Assembly (NCBI RefSeq): GCF_905115235.1
Contig: NC_051850.1
Coordinates: forward strand, 7,163,841-7,227,840
Direction of reading: 5' to 3'
Length of the DNA stretch: 64,000 nt
From: Hermetia illucens
Lineage: Eukaryota > Arthropoda > Insecta > Diptera > Stratiomyidae
Shown here piece by piece: positions 36,454 to 48,440 of this stretch (the first letter of the stretch is position 1; each line of letters begins with the position of its first letter). Below the pieces are notes generated by a model. That model worked only from the letters and a program-made list of their open reading frames with translations, had not been told where the DNA came from and searched no databases. A program made the position numbers and the translations under genes.

Positions 36454-38443
36454 CTAGCTGTTCTCATTATGCACGCGCAAATGCCCAATGAAACTCCTCT
36501 TCTGTAAAAACTCCTTGTCGCAATGTGAACACTTGTAGGCTGGCTTATCGGAATGCGAAATGATCATGTGATCCTTCAAATGGTTCTTCGTAAGGAAGAA
36601 CTTCCCGCAAATTTCGCATTTTTCATCTTGATTATTCTGATGGCGTTTCTTATGCAAAAGCAAGTTGCGTCGCTCTCCATACTTCGCATCACATTCGTCA
36701 CACTCGAAGAGAATTTGCTTCTTATGGGTCCGAACATGGAACTTCCGCTCAGCCACGGACTCGAAGAGTTTCCCACAATATTCGCAAGGATATTGTTTGG
36801 TATCCGTTTGAGTGTGAGCGCCGTTAATATGGGTCCTCAGATGCAAGCGAGTTTTATACATATTCGGGCAATGCGGGCAAATGAAAGGTTTCCGCTGATG
36901 GACAGCTTCGTGTGTTTTTCGGTCCCCCCATCGCATGAAGGCTTTCGGGCACATTGAACATCGGTAGGGCTTGTCTTCAGTGTTATGGGTTTGCTCGTGT
37001 TGGAAGCGGACTGTTGGTTTCTCGAAGTCCAAATGGCAAAATAGACATTTGAGGTACGCCGGGTCGCCTTGAAGGGATTTCGGGATTTCATCCCCGTGCA
37101 TGGTCGCTACGTGAGATCTGAATCGATATGCGGAAGTCAACTGACGATCACACAGTTCGCAAGGAAACTGTTCGATTTTTGGTCTGTCATCACTTTGCTG
37201 CCGGATCTTCCAATTGTGAGCCTTTTTGTGGTTCATCATAGCCGATTTCGAGTCCAACTGGCGGTTGCATGTGTTGCAGAAGTTCCTTTCTTCGTCGTAG
37301 CTCGGCTCCAAAGCGAACACAACTATGGTCTTGAATTTGCTCTGATTCTTGGTCTCTAACGCTTTCGGTTGTTGCGCTGAAGTTGAGGTGAGGGAGTGGA
37401 TGCTTTCATGGGTCTGACGCTGATTTGCTCTTGCAAATGTTTCCGGACAGACTGAGCATCGGTAGGGTTTCTCCTCGGTATTGTGAGATTCTTCATGCAC
37501 GAAGCGAGTTGTTGGTTTTTCGAATTTTAGATGGCAGAACAAGCACTTGAGGTAGGACGCATCCCCTTGTAGTGACGTTGGAATTTCATCCCCATGCGTT
37601 GTAGCCAGGTGGGCTCTGAATTTATATGCTGAAGTTAGCTGACACCCGCAGAGTTCACATGTGAGCTGTGCGGTCTCGATGGCTCTTTCTTCTTTCCGAT
37701 TTCTGTCCAAATGTGCAATTTTATGATTTCTAAAAAGTCTTTTGGTTTCGAACTGAAGATTGCATGTGTTGCAAAAGTTCTTTTCCTCGTCAAAGTCAGG
37801 TTGGAGGGCATAGACTACGTCTCTTCGTTTCTGGGGAGGAGTCTGAGTCTCGGGAAGTCCGTGCTGCTTCATGTGACGTACGTATGCCTTCCGCGTTGAA
37901 TACTGACTATTGCATTCTTTGCAGGCGTAGGGTTTAGTCTTGGTGGGGGCTGGTGGTGTGGCTGCTGCCGAAGTGCTTGGGGTATCCGTGCTAGTTGTGG
38001 TGATGTCTGTCGATGGTACTTGCTCTTCCGGGTATGCTGTTGGGGCATTGGATGGAATTATAGGTCAATTTGAACCTCAACAAGAAGTAAGTACCTTCAT
38101 CCTCAATCGTATCACAGTCAGGATCCGCTTCTTCCTTGGGTACTGTCTCAAGTCTGAAATCCTCCTGCTTGATGTAGTCGAAATGAACATTCTCGAGGTG
38201 CACCCCTAGTGATCCCATGTCTCCAAACCGAGCACAGCAGTACTCACAGACAAATATATACGTTCGTTCAACAGAGAGAAATATACTGCCGCACTTTGTT
38301 TCGTGGCCACTGGTTGGATCACTTCCAGGATAACTTAATCCATAGCTCACTAAGGTCTCATCCAGGATTTCTTCCTTTGGTTCATATTCCGTTTTGATAT
38401 CCACAGCCGGGAGGCAAATGTACTTAGTATCGTCCGCGTTCAT
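36454..38443 (-). CDS. Gene C: C2H2 zinc-finger protein (14 fingers plus a degenerate one), 643 aa
   Basis: Exon 1 is 38095-38443 and exon 2 is 36454-38036. The 58-nt intron (donor GAAG|GTACTT, acceptor CAACAG) is in phase 1 and the frame closes exactly. The N-terminus carries IKTE (16-19), KEEILDETL, ETKCGSIF and finger VCEYC...HLENVH. A Thr/Ser/Ala/Pro linker follows, then finger YACKEC. A four-finger block (NFCNTC, ELCGCQ/ELCDRQ, YLKCLFC, YRCSVC/YRCSMC) then occurs twice, with GDEIPTSLQGD and GDEIPKSLQGD between fingers. Five further fingers reach the end (PHC, EYC, DEC, EIC, SHC). It is likely a nuclear DNA-binding regulator. An in-frame reading upstream of 38443 stays open to 38608, so a longer N-terminus is possible, but the five paralogues align at this Met. 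Confidence 0.9.
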
Positions 38444-38729
38444 TTCGTCAATAAACTGGATTTCTCTCAACTTAAGGATAAACAAAGTGGAATATCGAGC
38501 GGTGGTAGCATCTTTTACTTTGACATATTCAGTGTTAAACAAACATTCACGATGGCCAGGGGAAAAAATTAAACACGCCCCCCGCCCCTCCACGATTGTT
38601 CGAAACAAGTAACAACTGTAGGCAAGGCAGTGTGAACATTTGAAGTGCAGTTTACAATTATGATAACAACGGATCGTTTGTCCTTAACTGGGAACTATTT
38701 TCGGTTCGAATAATCGAGTACTGGCGTAA

Positions 38730-39930
38730 GGAACTTTGATGGTGGAACTCGGAAGATCGGCTAAACGATCATCATGGAAACGCTTTTGCGAAGAGACTAA
38801 CTCCCTTGAGGCAACCTCAAAGCTGAAGCGGATTCTGGTTAAAGAACGTAGCCATAAACTGGGTTATTTGCGTTTACAGAACGGGAGGTACACAGAAAGC
38901 GATGAACAAATGGCTAAGCTATTTGCTTGAAGTTCACTTCCCAGGCAGCATCCAAAATCTCATCTCGGGGTCAACAGATGTATACAGCCCTCAACCCAGA
39001 GACTGGAATCTGGCATGCAAAGTAGTATCAATGGAACGAGTAAAATAGGCATTTGACCACTTTCCTTATCTCCACTAATGAGCAAAGCATCGAACACGTC
39101 GGCCAATTTGTATATCTAGGAAGCGTGGTTTCTGCTAACAGTAGCACCAAACTGGATGTCGCTTAACGGATTAATTGCGCTTGATCCCCTTTCGCCGCTT
39201 TGTCTAAAATCTGGAAATGCCGTTGTCTCAACACTAAGATCAAATTGAGATCGTTCTGCTCTTTCTATGTTGATATATGGAAGTAGCACATGGAAAATGA
39301 TTACCTGGCCTGACACTATTATTAACGAAGAATTTGGTTGGCGCACGGGCCTAGCATCCGTACGTAATGTGATCGGAAGTGCCAGTAGAAAGTGTCACAC
39401 ATTAAGAAGGGGTGACAATGCCATTGGTGGCAACGCTATTTAGTGGAACCCACTGTCCCAAAATGGCCGACAAGTGGATCGCCCTATGATGCAGAACAGT
39501 AGAGGAGTGCAGGTATCCCGGGAAGTCTTGTAAAAAGTTCAAGCGAATTTCAATGGACCATGGGTGTAGTTTCGCACTATTCCCATCAAGAAGTGAATAG
39601 CAACCATGTACATATATGGGTCACACAGCAGTGGACGTGTTAATTAGAAGAAGCGGCAGTGAAAAGGTCACATATTAAGAAAGTGCGATTCCCCCATGGC
39701 TAGCTGTGCCATACAAAGGAGTCCATTATCCCAGAATGGCCGACTGGCGAGTGTTTCTCTCTATGCCATATAGCACAGAAGAGTAATCAGGCTCCTCGAG
39801 AAGTTCTAGCCAGAGTTGAAACGATACCACATAGGAGCCTGTAATGAACTTAAGGAGATAGGAGGACCAAACGATCTTGGCCGAAAACAACCTAGAGGGA
39901 AGATTTATCCTAGAAACCTAAAAAGTTTCC
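38730..39930 (+). mobile_element. LINE fragments with two adjacent copies of the C-terminal tail
   Basis: The plus-strand frame 38736-38930 reads a linker between endonuclease and RT (SWKRFCEETNSLEATSKL). Frames at 39085-39310 read the post-RT part (QFVYLGSVVSANSSTKLDV). From about 39370 the tail (HTLRRGDNAIGG..WNPLSQNGRQ) appears; a second diverged copy of the same tail starts near 39645 (KRSPLSQNGR in part). All broken. Confidence 0.55.
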
Positions 39931-40910
39931 GAAATTGACCGTGAAGGTCCGCCCGGAAAGACTGAAGCTCTATCAAAGTGCTCGGTCGACACGTTCTTAC
40001 ACGCCTCTGTGCTAGCCAGGCTCGGGAATGTGGGGGGGGGGGGGGGTCCTTTGAGCGCTTTGATCCCTCACGGGTAATTAATGCAAAATTAACTTGTCTA
40101 TACCGATGCGTGGGTCTACACCGGATTTCAAAATAGACAACAAACGAAGGAATTCGCGATGGCCTAACGAAAAAAAAACTGGAACGCGAGCTAAAACTGA
40201 AAAAAATGGCTGGACCGCGCGCGTGGAGCCGTAAGTCTCCGAACCCGAGTGCCGCGGTCGAGAGGGAAGATCCACGGCGGATCACAATCTCGATCATGGT
40301 TTCTTCTGCCTCAGATCTTCATTGAGGCGCAGCCCCTGAGGTTTCCTCTCTTCCTTAACATGCTCAGGCCATTATTTAGAGGATGTCCCTATAAAGGTTT
40401 TGCTGGGTCAAGGAAGAAGAGAAAGGGAGGAAGTCCTCAAAAAATATTATTTACAATTCATGTTATATTCCGAGCTCGGTGTGGCGTGTATTTATGGTTG
40501 TCCTGATTCTGTTTGTGGATAAAAATATTTAGACCATTAAAGTACGAATTCAGATACCAAAACTCGACCTAATTTTCCTCTCAAAACCACTTTAATGGTT
40601 CGTGGTTTCTTCTAGGGCTGGTTTTCGTTGCGCCGCGTTGCATACTGTTAGCAATGAACCACGCCAACAGGTTGCCACAACCATATTTTCCTTGAATCGA
40701 CGCCGATGAATGGGCTGGAATAGGCTGAGTAAAGCGCCGTACAACAGCACCTAGCCTTCATGTTGCAGCAACATGCGCATGCGGCAAATCATTCCCCTCT
40801 GTCAAGATCAATTCGCCCAAATGCATTCAATAGTATGCAATCTGCGGCGAACATTAGGGTGATTGCCCATTATGAAATGCATTATTTGAGCGTTCAAAGG
40901 GTAGTATAGG

Positions 40911-41230
40911 TCCCAGGGCGAAACGTGGATTGGTACTCACGATGGAGCATAAAACCTGGGAAACGCCTGCTGAACCAACACCAACAGCTCTACTACCAAA
41001 CCCTATCTCCACCTCCACGTGGTGATCGCTGGGAGTTCTTTCTTTATGAAAAACTGCAGACGGAGAAGGATAAAGGCAAGTCTCCCGCGCCTAAAAACGG
41101 GACCAAATGTACCAACTGGTCCTCCAGGTTGGGGGTTGGGTAGAGCAGACAATCCTACATGGAAAACCGATGTTACGAAGCCACGAAAGGAGCCTCAGAC
41201 AGGATGGATCTTACAACGACGAACCCGGCA
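40911..41230 (+). mobile_element. 5' end of the RTE-like LINE (family of 12.5-15.0 kb)
   Basis: Matches the reverse complement of about 14660-14963, from GTCCCAGGGCGAAACGTGG through CTGCTGAACCAACACCAAC to GACGAACCCGGC, with a modest number of differences. Only the 5' portion is present. Confidence 0.75.
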
Positions 41231-41599
41231 ACCACGCCAATAGGTTGCCAAAAAAAACCATATTTTCCTTGAATCGACTCGATGAATGGGCTGGAATAAG
41301 CTGAGTAAAGCGCCGTACGACTGCACCTAATAGACTGAAGGATAGTGTTTGCTGTGGCGACGCTAATGATCAGATTCAACCTTATCACATTGCAGTTAGG
41401 GCCAGTATTGCGCTTTTATTTGCGACTTACACAACTCAGCTTTAATCAAAAACCTTCTTACGAGAAAAAAGGCAAAAAGTTGACTGACGGTTTCGTCCAG
41501 GGCAGAGGCAACTCATCAGACGCTGCCTCACCTTTGCCCTGCGAGTGGTTCGGTCCGTCACTAAGTTAGTGCGCACTTAGGGCTCTCAGCATCCTCAAC

Positions 41600-42080
41600 A
41601 GAAAATATTACTTCTCACGAGTCCTTCGACTGCACTTGTACCTCATATAGAGGTAGCGTTAATTCGTTACAGTCCTTTTTCCGAAAAATCTCTCGATCTG
41701 AAATTGTGTTTGCTTGGCACTCAGAATCGCAAAAAAATCACTCGCTAAAGACAAACTCAAATTCCACAACTTTATTTAGACTTTCAATCTCCCGTCCACG
41801 CTTCTTGAACTCCCAAACTGTAATCCCTTCTAAAAAAACGAACGAACATCCACCGCCAAAATCACTCACTGTCCCGCGGAACGGGAACAGATGAAACTCC
41901 TCCAGCAATTTTTTCGGCCCCAGGGAAATTCGGGGATCGTTCCCCACAGTGTCCTCTTCACAGCTGTTTCAGGTGCCAATACCAACCTTCTCCCATCTCA
42001 CCGGCCATTACACAGCTGTTCCTCCACGAACCGGTCACCATGTCGCTTCACTCACCTTGAACTCTGTTGAACTCCGAAAG
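41600..42080. other. Unassigned spacer within the composite repeat
   Basis: No coding frame of either strand has recognisable similarity. It lies between a foldback-arm relative (41465-41600) and repeat segment B2. Confidence 0.35.
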
Positions 42081-42393
42081 TTCATGTTGCAGCAACATGC
42101 GCATGCGCCTACGGATACGGCAGAACACTCCCCTCTGTCAAGATCAATTCGCCCGATTGCATTCAATAATGTACAATCTGCGGCGAGGATCAGGGTGATT
42201 ATACATTATCAAATGCATTATTTGAGCAAATTAATTCAGAAAGGGGCGAATGAGATTCCGCTCCCGTCCCGGAACCGCATCACTACAAGACATTGACGTA
42301 TTAGGCCAATTTTGGGGGTCAATGACAACCATGTAGGAATCCCTTTCGACACATTGATTAGTAAATCAGACATTTTTTTGTGTATTAAATTCT

Positions 42394-42399
42394 TTTATT
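42394..42399 (-). other. Possible poly(A) signal of gene D
   Basis: AATAAA on the minus strand, about 310 nt beyond the gene D stop. A signal nearer the stop was not seen. Confidence 0.4.
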
Positions 42400-42709
42400 T
42401 TCAACTATTTCTTATAAACTGAGAACAAGACGCACTAATCCTGGTGGACAGGCGCTATTTCCATCTAATCCATCAAATGAAAAAATAGGGTAGTATACAG
42501 TGATCATGCTAGTTGTGAGCAGGAAGGGAGTCCTGCTTCAAAGGCAAAAACCAGCAAGAAAGTGATCAGTTCTTGCTGAACTTTCTCCTCCATTTTCTAG
42601 TCTTCATCTAGAAGGATTAAAGCGAATTTTCGGGCAATCTGTTGGTCATCGGGTTAACAAAATGTAGACTAGGAATGTTTCAAACTCAACTGGGATATTC
42701 AAACGCAAC

Positions 42710-44518
42710 CTAGACTCCTTCAATTTGCTTTTGCCTTGATGCCTTCTTAGCTGCTCGTCTAAGACGTTGAGTGAGTCTCGGGCACAAATGTTTTTTCTTA
42801 TGCAAAACTAAATTTTTCTCAAGACTGAATTTCGCCTTGCAGACATCACATTCGAACTGGAATTCATCTCTATGGGACAGAGCGTGTGACTTCCGTTTTA
42901 CGTAAGAATCAAAGACTTTCCCACAACGTTTGCATGGAAATTCCGTGACAATTGGTTTGTTGTGAGTGTTCTGAATATGCATGTTAAGTTGGGACCGAGT
43001 TTGGCATACAACCGGACATTGGTCGCAGGTTATTGGTCCTTGTGAGTGAACCTCTTGGTGGTATTCTCGAGCTCCAAGGCGCTTGAAGGCCCTCGGGCAG
43101 ACGGGACATCGATAAGGCTTGTCTTCCGCCATATGAGTTTGTTCATGTTGAAAGCGCAGTGTTGGTTTCTCGAACTCCAAATGGCAAAATAGGCATCTGA
43201 GATACGCAGGATTCCCTATTTGTGACTTTGGAATTATATCCCCGTGCATGGTTGCGACATGGATCCGGAACCGATAAGCGGATGTGAGCTTTCGACTGCA
43301 CAACTCACAGTTGTACATCTCATCCCCTTTCGGCTTCTGATCTCTATGCAGACGGATCTTTTCGGTGTGCACTTTCCTATGGCTGGTAAAGGCCGCTCTT
43401 GAGTCGAACTGGCGGTCGCAGGTGATGCAGAAGTTTTTGTCGTTGTCGTATTCCGGGTCCAAGGAGAACACAACTGGCTTATGCTTGACTCGGTTGGCAT
43501 TTTGGGCTGATTTTGGACAGTGAAGGGTTTCATGGAGCTTGCGATCTCTCCGTCTTGAAAAGGCTCTTGAACACGTGGAACAGAGAAAGGGTTTCTCCTC
43601 GGACTTGTGAGTTCTTTCGTGCTCGAAGCGCGTGGTTGGCTTTTCGAATTGCAAATGACAATAAAGGCATCTCAGATACGCAGGATCATTTTGAAATATT
43701 TTTGGAATTTCATCCCCGTGGGCCATTACGAGGTGGGATCTGTACCTATTGAAGGAGTTCAGTTGGCTGTTGCAAAACTCACAATCGAACTGGGTGTCCT
43801 CGTAGCCTCTTTCGTGTTTATGGACCATGTAACGATGGGCCATCTTGTGCAAGTTAAAGGTCCTTTTTGACTGGAATTTAATGTTGCACGAAATGCAGAA
43901 GTTCTTCTTTTCGTCATAGACCGGTTCACTTGTGGATGCGATGGTCCCATGTTTCCTAGTTGTTTGATGAAGTCCGTGCTTCTTCATGTGGCACAGATAG
44001 GAATTTCTTAGAGAATATTTTTTGTTGCATATGTGGCACTCGAGGGATTTGTTGTCCTTATCGGGGTCGTCCGGTAAACAAGAAGGTTCTTTTCGGATCG
44101 CAGTGTCGTCATGAAGTGGGTTTTCTGTTCCATGAGGAATAGTAAGGTTTGGTTTGTTTAATTATGCAATTTATTGGGTGATTACCATCGTCTTCATCCT
44201 CGCTGCAACTAAGGTCGAGCTCCTCCTTTACTATGACCTCCACTCCTGCAGGTTCCCCGAAATAGTCAGACTCCACCTCCCTTGAGTGCAACCCTAACAA
44301 CTCCGTATCATTTGAACAGGCTCTGCAATATTCAACAGCAAATATGTGTATTAATCATGTGGAAACCGAGGTACTTTGGTGTACTTTGTTTTGACATCGT
44401 CTCCCGGAGGGTTTTCCGCCTCGCTGAGGTCATAATTCTCGATTTCCTCGTAAACGAATTCTTCTTTTGGTTCTATTTTGATTGGTGGTTCGTCGTATCC
44501 TTCGTTGATAGTGTCCAT
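42710..44518 (-). CDS. Gene D: C2H2 zinc-finger gene (12 fingers), exon 1 frame-interrupted
   Basis: Exon 2 (42710-44124) is intact. After a short acidic/basic linker come finger LECHIC, then the four-finger block twice (NFCISC, CEFC, YLRCLYC, FLCSTC; NFCITC, CELC, YLRCLFC, YRCPVC) with GDEIPKIFQND and GDIIPKSQIGN linkers, FEKPT, three more fingers and a basic tail. The 61-nt intron (donor CGATG|GTAATC, acceptor GGAACAG) is in phase 1, like its paralogues. Exon 1 (44518-44186) begins MDTINEGYDEPPIKIEPKEE, with the usual IKIE and KEE motifs, but meets a stop near 44375. The expected KCGSIF/finger part continues in another frame (HIFAVEYC...), and the first finger cysteine is lost. Either exon 1 is pseudogenised or a small unrecognised intron removes the bad stretch. 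The array itself looks maintained. Confidence 0.72.
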
Positions 44519-44744
44519 ATCGCTTGGAAGCTATTTTACTTCAGTGTCGAAGGTAAACAAATAAAGTCCGAGCACCGGCACTCAGCGTCTTCCACTTTGA
44601 CACAGAATGTTATGTTCACAATGGTCGGGCTGCAATACGAGAAGCACCGAACCCGACAATGAATTTCGAAATCGGTTAGCAGATAAGGCAGTGCCAAGGA
44701 CAGAAACAGCAGTTCTTCCATAATTTATATCTTCCAGAATAACG

Positions 44745-45010
44745 CACTCCGATCAAACGTCGTAGACAATTATTGACGAAGGTTTGGAGTTTTTGAGTAA
44801 CAGTAGGGTCACTTTCCATATTCTACTCCCAAATAGCAACACAGAAAGAACATTAACACAGAACAGTCTCCACTTAACCTTGGTGTTGAGATAACTGCAT
44901 TTCCGGATTTTTGAGAAGGCAGCAAAAGCGGATCTAGCGCTGTCAATGGGTTGAACGACATCGAGTTCGCTGCCACCGTCCTTAGAAACCAATTTCTTGG
45001 ATAAACAAAT
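44745..45010 (-). mobile_element. LINE C-terminal fragment
   Basis: The minus-strand frame 44992-44753 reads DGGSELDVVQPIDSARSAFAAF and SVLLFGSRIWKVT (given in parts), the post-RT region of the LINE family also seen at 39.1 kb and 63.1-64.0 kb. Isolated fragment. Confidence 0.6.
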
Positions 45011-45149
45011 TGATTGACATCTTCGATGCTAACCCATTAATGCAGATAGGAATTGTGCAATGTAATGGTAGCCTGGAGGCGCCATAAGTGGGCGTCGAAT
45101 TAAAAAACGCCCACCGTGACAGAAGACAAGTTACAAGGGTCATTGAACA

Positions 45150-46930
45150 CCTGGCCGATTAGCACAGAACTATGCTGAACTCCTGGCATGTGTACATCGG
45201 TTTGTTTAAAACGTGCTGAAGATGCCCCTTTGGCGATTTAACACCAGTTTGCTGGACTAGCCTGTTTTTGGCTCGTAGATCGTCCTCCCTACACTGGGGA
45301 ATAGGAATGCTAATAGAACCCCAAGCCCAGGTGAGACGACATACGCCGAGGGCTGCTTGGCCAATGGGCGAGCTGGGTCTTTAGTATGCGAACTCTGGAT
45401 ACCTTGAGCACCTCCTGGTGGCCGGACTAGCCAGGGTGGGCATTCTTCCCGGATTGATCGTGGGACCAAGACATGAACTCAGTCAATAAACCGATGAGAG
45501 AAGAAGACCGCACGGACCTCCCGGAGCGAAGTAGCAGACGAACTATTGGTTTTCAGCCTGGAATTCACTGCCGGCCCGAAAGCCTCGAAGTCGGGGGATC
45601 CCTCAGTCACCGGAAACCGGCTAAGAAGCGAAGGTCCACCTGCGTCCTGCTCAAGCGCCAGTACCAGAAGGCCATGCATATTCTCAGCAAAATTGTTAAG
45701 AATAAGGAGGTCGATGCTGTCATCGAGTGAAGCTCACCGCTCTGAAACGCAATCGATCTCGAAACGAAGTTGAACAAGATCAAAAGCAGAGCAGAGTAGG
45801 CAAGAGACCGGATGCTGGCGAAAAGTGCGCAGCAACAGCCAACCGAACTCTTCAACGACGTGGCCAGGAGCCACTTACATGTGGCGCGAGTGGATGGTAA
45901 TTCCGCTAGCGGCAAACTAGAATCGGAGGTGTGGTCCAGAATTGAGACCAGGCTGTCGGAGATGATCATTAAGCATCTCGATCACAGGCAAACACACGGG
46001 TTCCATCCCCTGCTTTGATTCCTCTCAGGTGGTCTGTGGATTCTACGTTATAGCATACAAGGACCAATTCTCCATGGTTCATGCGGCGCTAAGATCAGCG
46101 CCTACAAAGGCGTAAAGGTTAAAGTCATCATCTAACACGAGATTTCCAGGAGACCGGTCACTCACATCTGGTTGTCGAAGATCCGCATCAATAAGAACAA
46201 ACTCGTCCAATCCCTGCGCCTTCACAATCCCAGGATTTTCATGGACGACTAGGTTGTTATCAAAGAAGAGGAACTCCAGACAAACAGTCAACCTTCTCTG
46301 GTCCGTATAAACAGAGAGACAAGGTCGACAATCCCCATCAAAAGGTGAAAGTGTTTCGCTCTGCAAAACCGGACGACCTGGATCCAATCGACGCCAACAA
46401 CGAGCTATTGCAGGAGATGAGGATAAACTGGTGAACCCCCCACGCAAGCAGATCATGTTGAGGGTAACGCAGATCAACCTCCAGCGGTCGAAGTCCTAGA
46501 GGAAGACATCGACATCGCACTAATACGGGAGCCCTCTATCGGAGGCAAAGGGCTCCAAAGCAAATATTTTAATTTATTCCACAGCACAGGAGGCGCTGAT
46601 CAGGACATCCCTAGAGCATATATTCTCGCGAAAAAGAGTCTGCACGCTTTTCAGTGTCCGAAACTGAGTTCCAGCGACTAGGATTCAAAGAACAATGTGC
46701 AGGTTTTACTGGAGCTTTGCAGTCCTGCCTGGCAAATACTCTCAATGTACTCCTGCATTTCAGCCCCAGGCCTAACATAGCCATTCTGACCGACAGACAA
46801 TGACAATGCAACCATTAAGGCCTTGTACTCAACGATAACCTCCTCCAGGCTGGTGGGGCCGTGCAAAAACGCGCTGGACAGTTTGGGCGGCACGCTCAAG
46901 GTCAACCTCCACCATTCTTTGGGGGGACCT
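45150..46930 (+). mobile_element. LOA/I-like LINE (5' leader, ORF1, endonuclease start, RNase H tail)
   Basis: Plus strand. A non-coding leader (45150-45475) is followed by ORF1-like frames at 45473-46018 (LKRQYQKAMHILSKIV, basic). A broken ORF1 end leads to an endonuclease start (VEVLEEDIDIALIREP at 46480-46530). The element then jumps near 46640-46900 to RNase H remnants (NIAILTD, LVGPCKNALDSLGGTLKV), which match 59860-60000. RT is absent. Several stops and frameshifts. Confidence 0.6.
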
Positions 46931-46989
46931 CAGAGAGATTTCTAGCTGCAGGGTACCTATCTACCTACCATCTCATCCAGATGCGAAGT

Positions 46990-48060
46990 ATCTGGTTGAG
47001 CTTTTCGCTTACTGTTAGCAACCTATCTTTGTCCAAAAATGGATGAAAAGATAAAATTTTACTAATCCTCTCTTTTGGTCATAAGGACATTGAGGATTGT
47101 TACCCCGCTAGGAATCCTTTCACCTGTGGCAATGGTTATTTTTTTTATAGATTAGTTTTCTGTGCATGATCTAATCCATTGCGGACCGTTCCACCAAAGG
47201 CTGTGAGCGCTTAGCATCCCGGAATCTATTCTTCTTGATATAATGTCAGTTGCATTTTCGGAAGTTGAAACCTATCTCCATAAGTTTCTGTCGAAGGGTT
47301 GTTGTATTCCGCTTTTGCGATCTCTGATGAAGGTTGGAAGGGTTTCTGATTTCAACGCCATCCATGCCAAGAATATCCGAGTCACATCAGGCAAAGATTT
47401 TGGGAGTTCCAACGTCAACTGTACTAACAACAAGGCGCCGCATATCTCCCATCGAGAAATTATTATTTCTTGCTTAAACGGTGCAACCCTTTTTTTAATA
47501 GCTAGTATTATCCTACCTCGCCTTTTCAAAGAGACTGCACAATAAGCTTCACCGTTATGGTAACTGGGATGATCAAGCCCAGCGGATCGAAGATGGAGAA
47601 GGTTTTCTACAGTAATACCCTTTTTGTTACGTTTGCTTTGACACGTAGGTTTATTCTGAATAGTAGCAAATCCTTGGTTTGATGCCAATGGATGCCGAAC
47701 GTCTTACTGGTCTCCTCGGAGCCAACTTCGCTTATCCCCTTTTCCAGAATATCCTCCAAAATTATTTCGAGTAATTCATCACAGTTGGAAGTCCATTTCC
47801 GAATATTAAAGCAACTTTTAAATGCGTTATAATTTGTTTTTCCCTCGAGGGGAGGTTTTAGCAATGAGATCTATCCACACATTTTGCTGGAAAGGTGGGA
47901 AAACAGTTGAATGGATGTGGGGGATCTGGGTAAACAAGTACCCAGTCGAACTGTATAACGTTACATTGGATCAACCAGACCTCGTAAGAAGTCTGTATCT
48001 TTCACAAAGACCATCTAGGATCGTCTTAACTCTATCAGGAGTCCCAAAACCTTGACCTCA
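46990..48060 (-). mobile_element. BEL/Pao LTR retrotransposon fossil
   Basis: Minus-strand coding traces cover the end of reverse transcriptase and the following RNase H-side region, with wording typical of BEL/Pao polyproteins (the FNIRKW, RWEICGALLL and HSLWWNGP regions at about 47800, 47450 and 47200). No gag, integrase or terminal repeats were seen here. It is broken, with at least several breaks, and looks old. Confidence 0.7.
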
Positions 48061-48079
48061 TTAATGATAACGCTCGTGG

Positions 48080-48440
48080 TTGCGAGCGATACCCCCACGA
48101 TTTCTCTAAAAACATGAACTCGGAGGCAACCCTGTCTCCCATGGTACCAGATAACTTCTGATGAGGCTTCGTGGCCAAAGCCACTTGAGATGGATCCCCG
48201 TGCAGAATCCGGTCTGATCGCTCAAGGCCGTAGAGCATTCGCCTAGTGCGTCACGACCCGTAAGTCAATATGAATATAACGTTTCCCGGTGCCAATAAGT
48301 GGAGGTTCTCATTAGTCACTTGGTGTTGACTCGGCCGACAGGTTTGCTGCCCCATCGGGCTTTTCCACACCTCAGAACAGCCGAGAATTGTACACGGAAA
48401 ATTTTTTCCTAGTGTTTGCACAATGCACCAGTAATGCCCA
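48080..48440 (+). repeat. Dispersed repeat, copy 1 (related to 51.2-51.7 kb)
   Basis: Shares with 51510-51690 an ordered series of words (CCCGTGCAGA/CCCTGTGCAGA, GGTCTGATCG/GGTCTAATCG, GAGCATTCG, TCCCGGTGCCA, GGAGGTTCTC, CGGCCGACAGG/CGGCCAACAGG, GCTGCCCC). Class unknown and non-coding; it could be the untranslated end of a retroelement. Confidence 0.55.

Larger units (their letters stand above)
40661..42227 (+). repeat. Composite dispersed repeat: segments A and B each present twice
   Basis: Segment A (40661-40752 and 41233-41328; contains GGAATARGCTGAGTAAAGC) and segment B (40757-40891 and 42081-42227; starts TTCATGTTGCAGCAACATGC, ends TTATTTGAGC) are direct repeats of about 90 and 140 bp. 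They are adjacent in the first set and about 750 bp apart in the second. The class is unknown: it may be one long element plus an internally deleted copy. A LINE 5' piece lies between the sets. Confidence 0.6.

Noticed and set aside
38443-38608. Longer N-terminus for gene C from an upstream Met
   Set aside because: The frame is open, but paralogues A, B, E and F all align at the downstream Met, and the upstream part shows no family similarity.
39905-40297. 130-codon minus-strand frame
   Set aside because: Basic, low-complexity composition with a run of Pro codons from a poly-G tract; no similarity or gene-like context.
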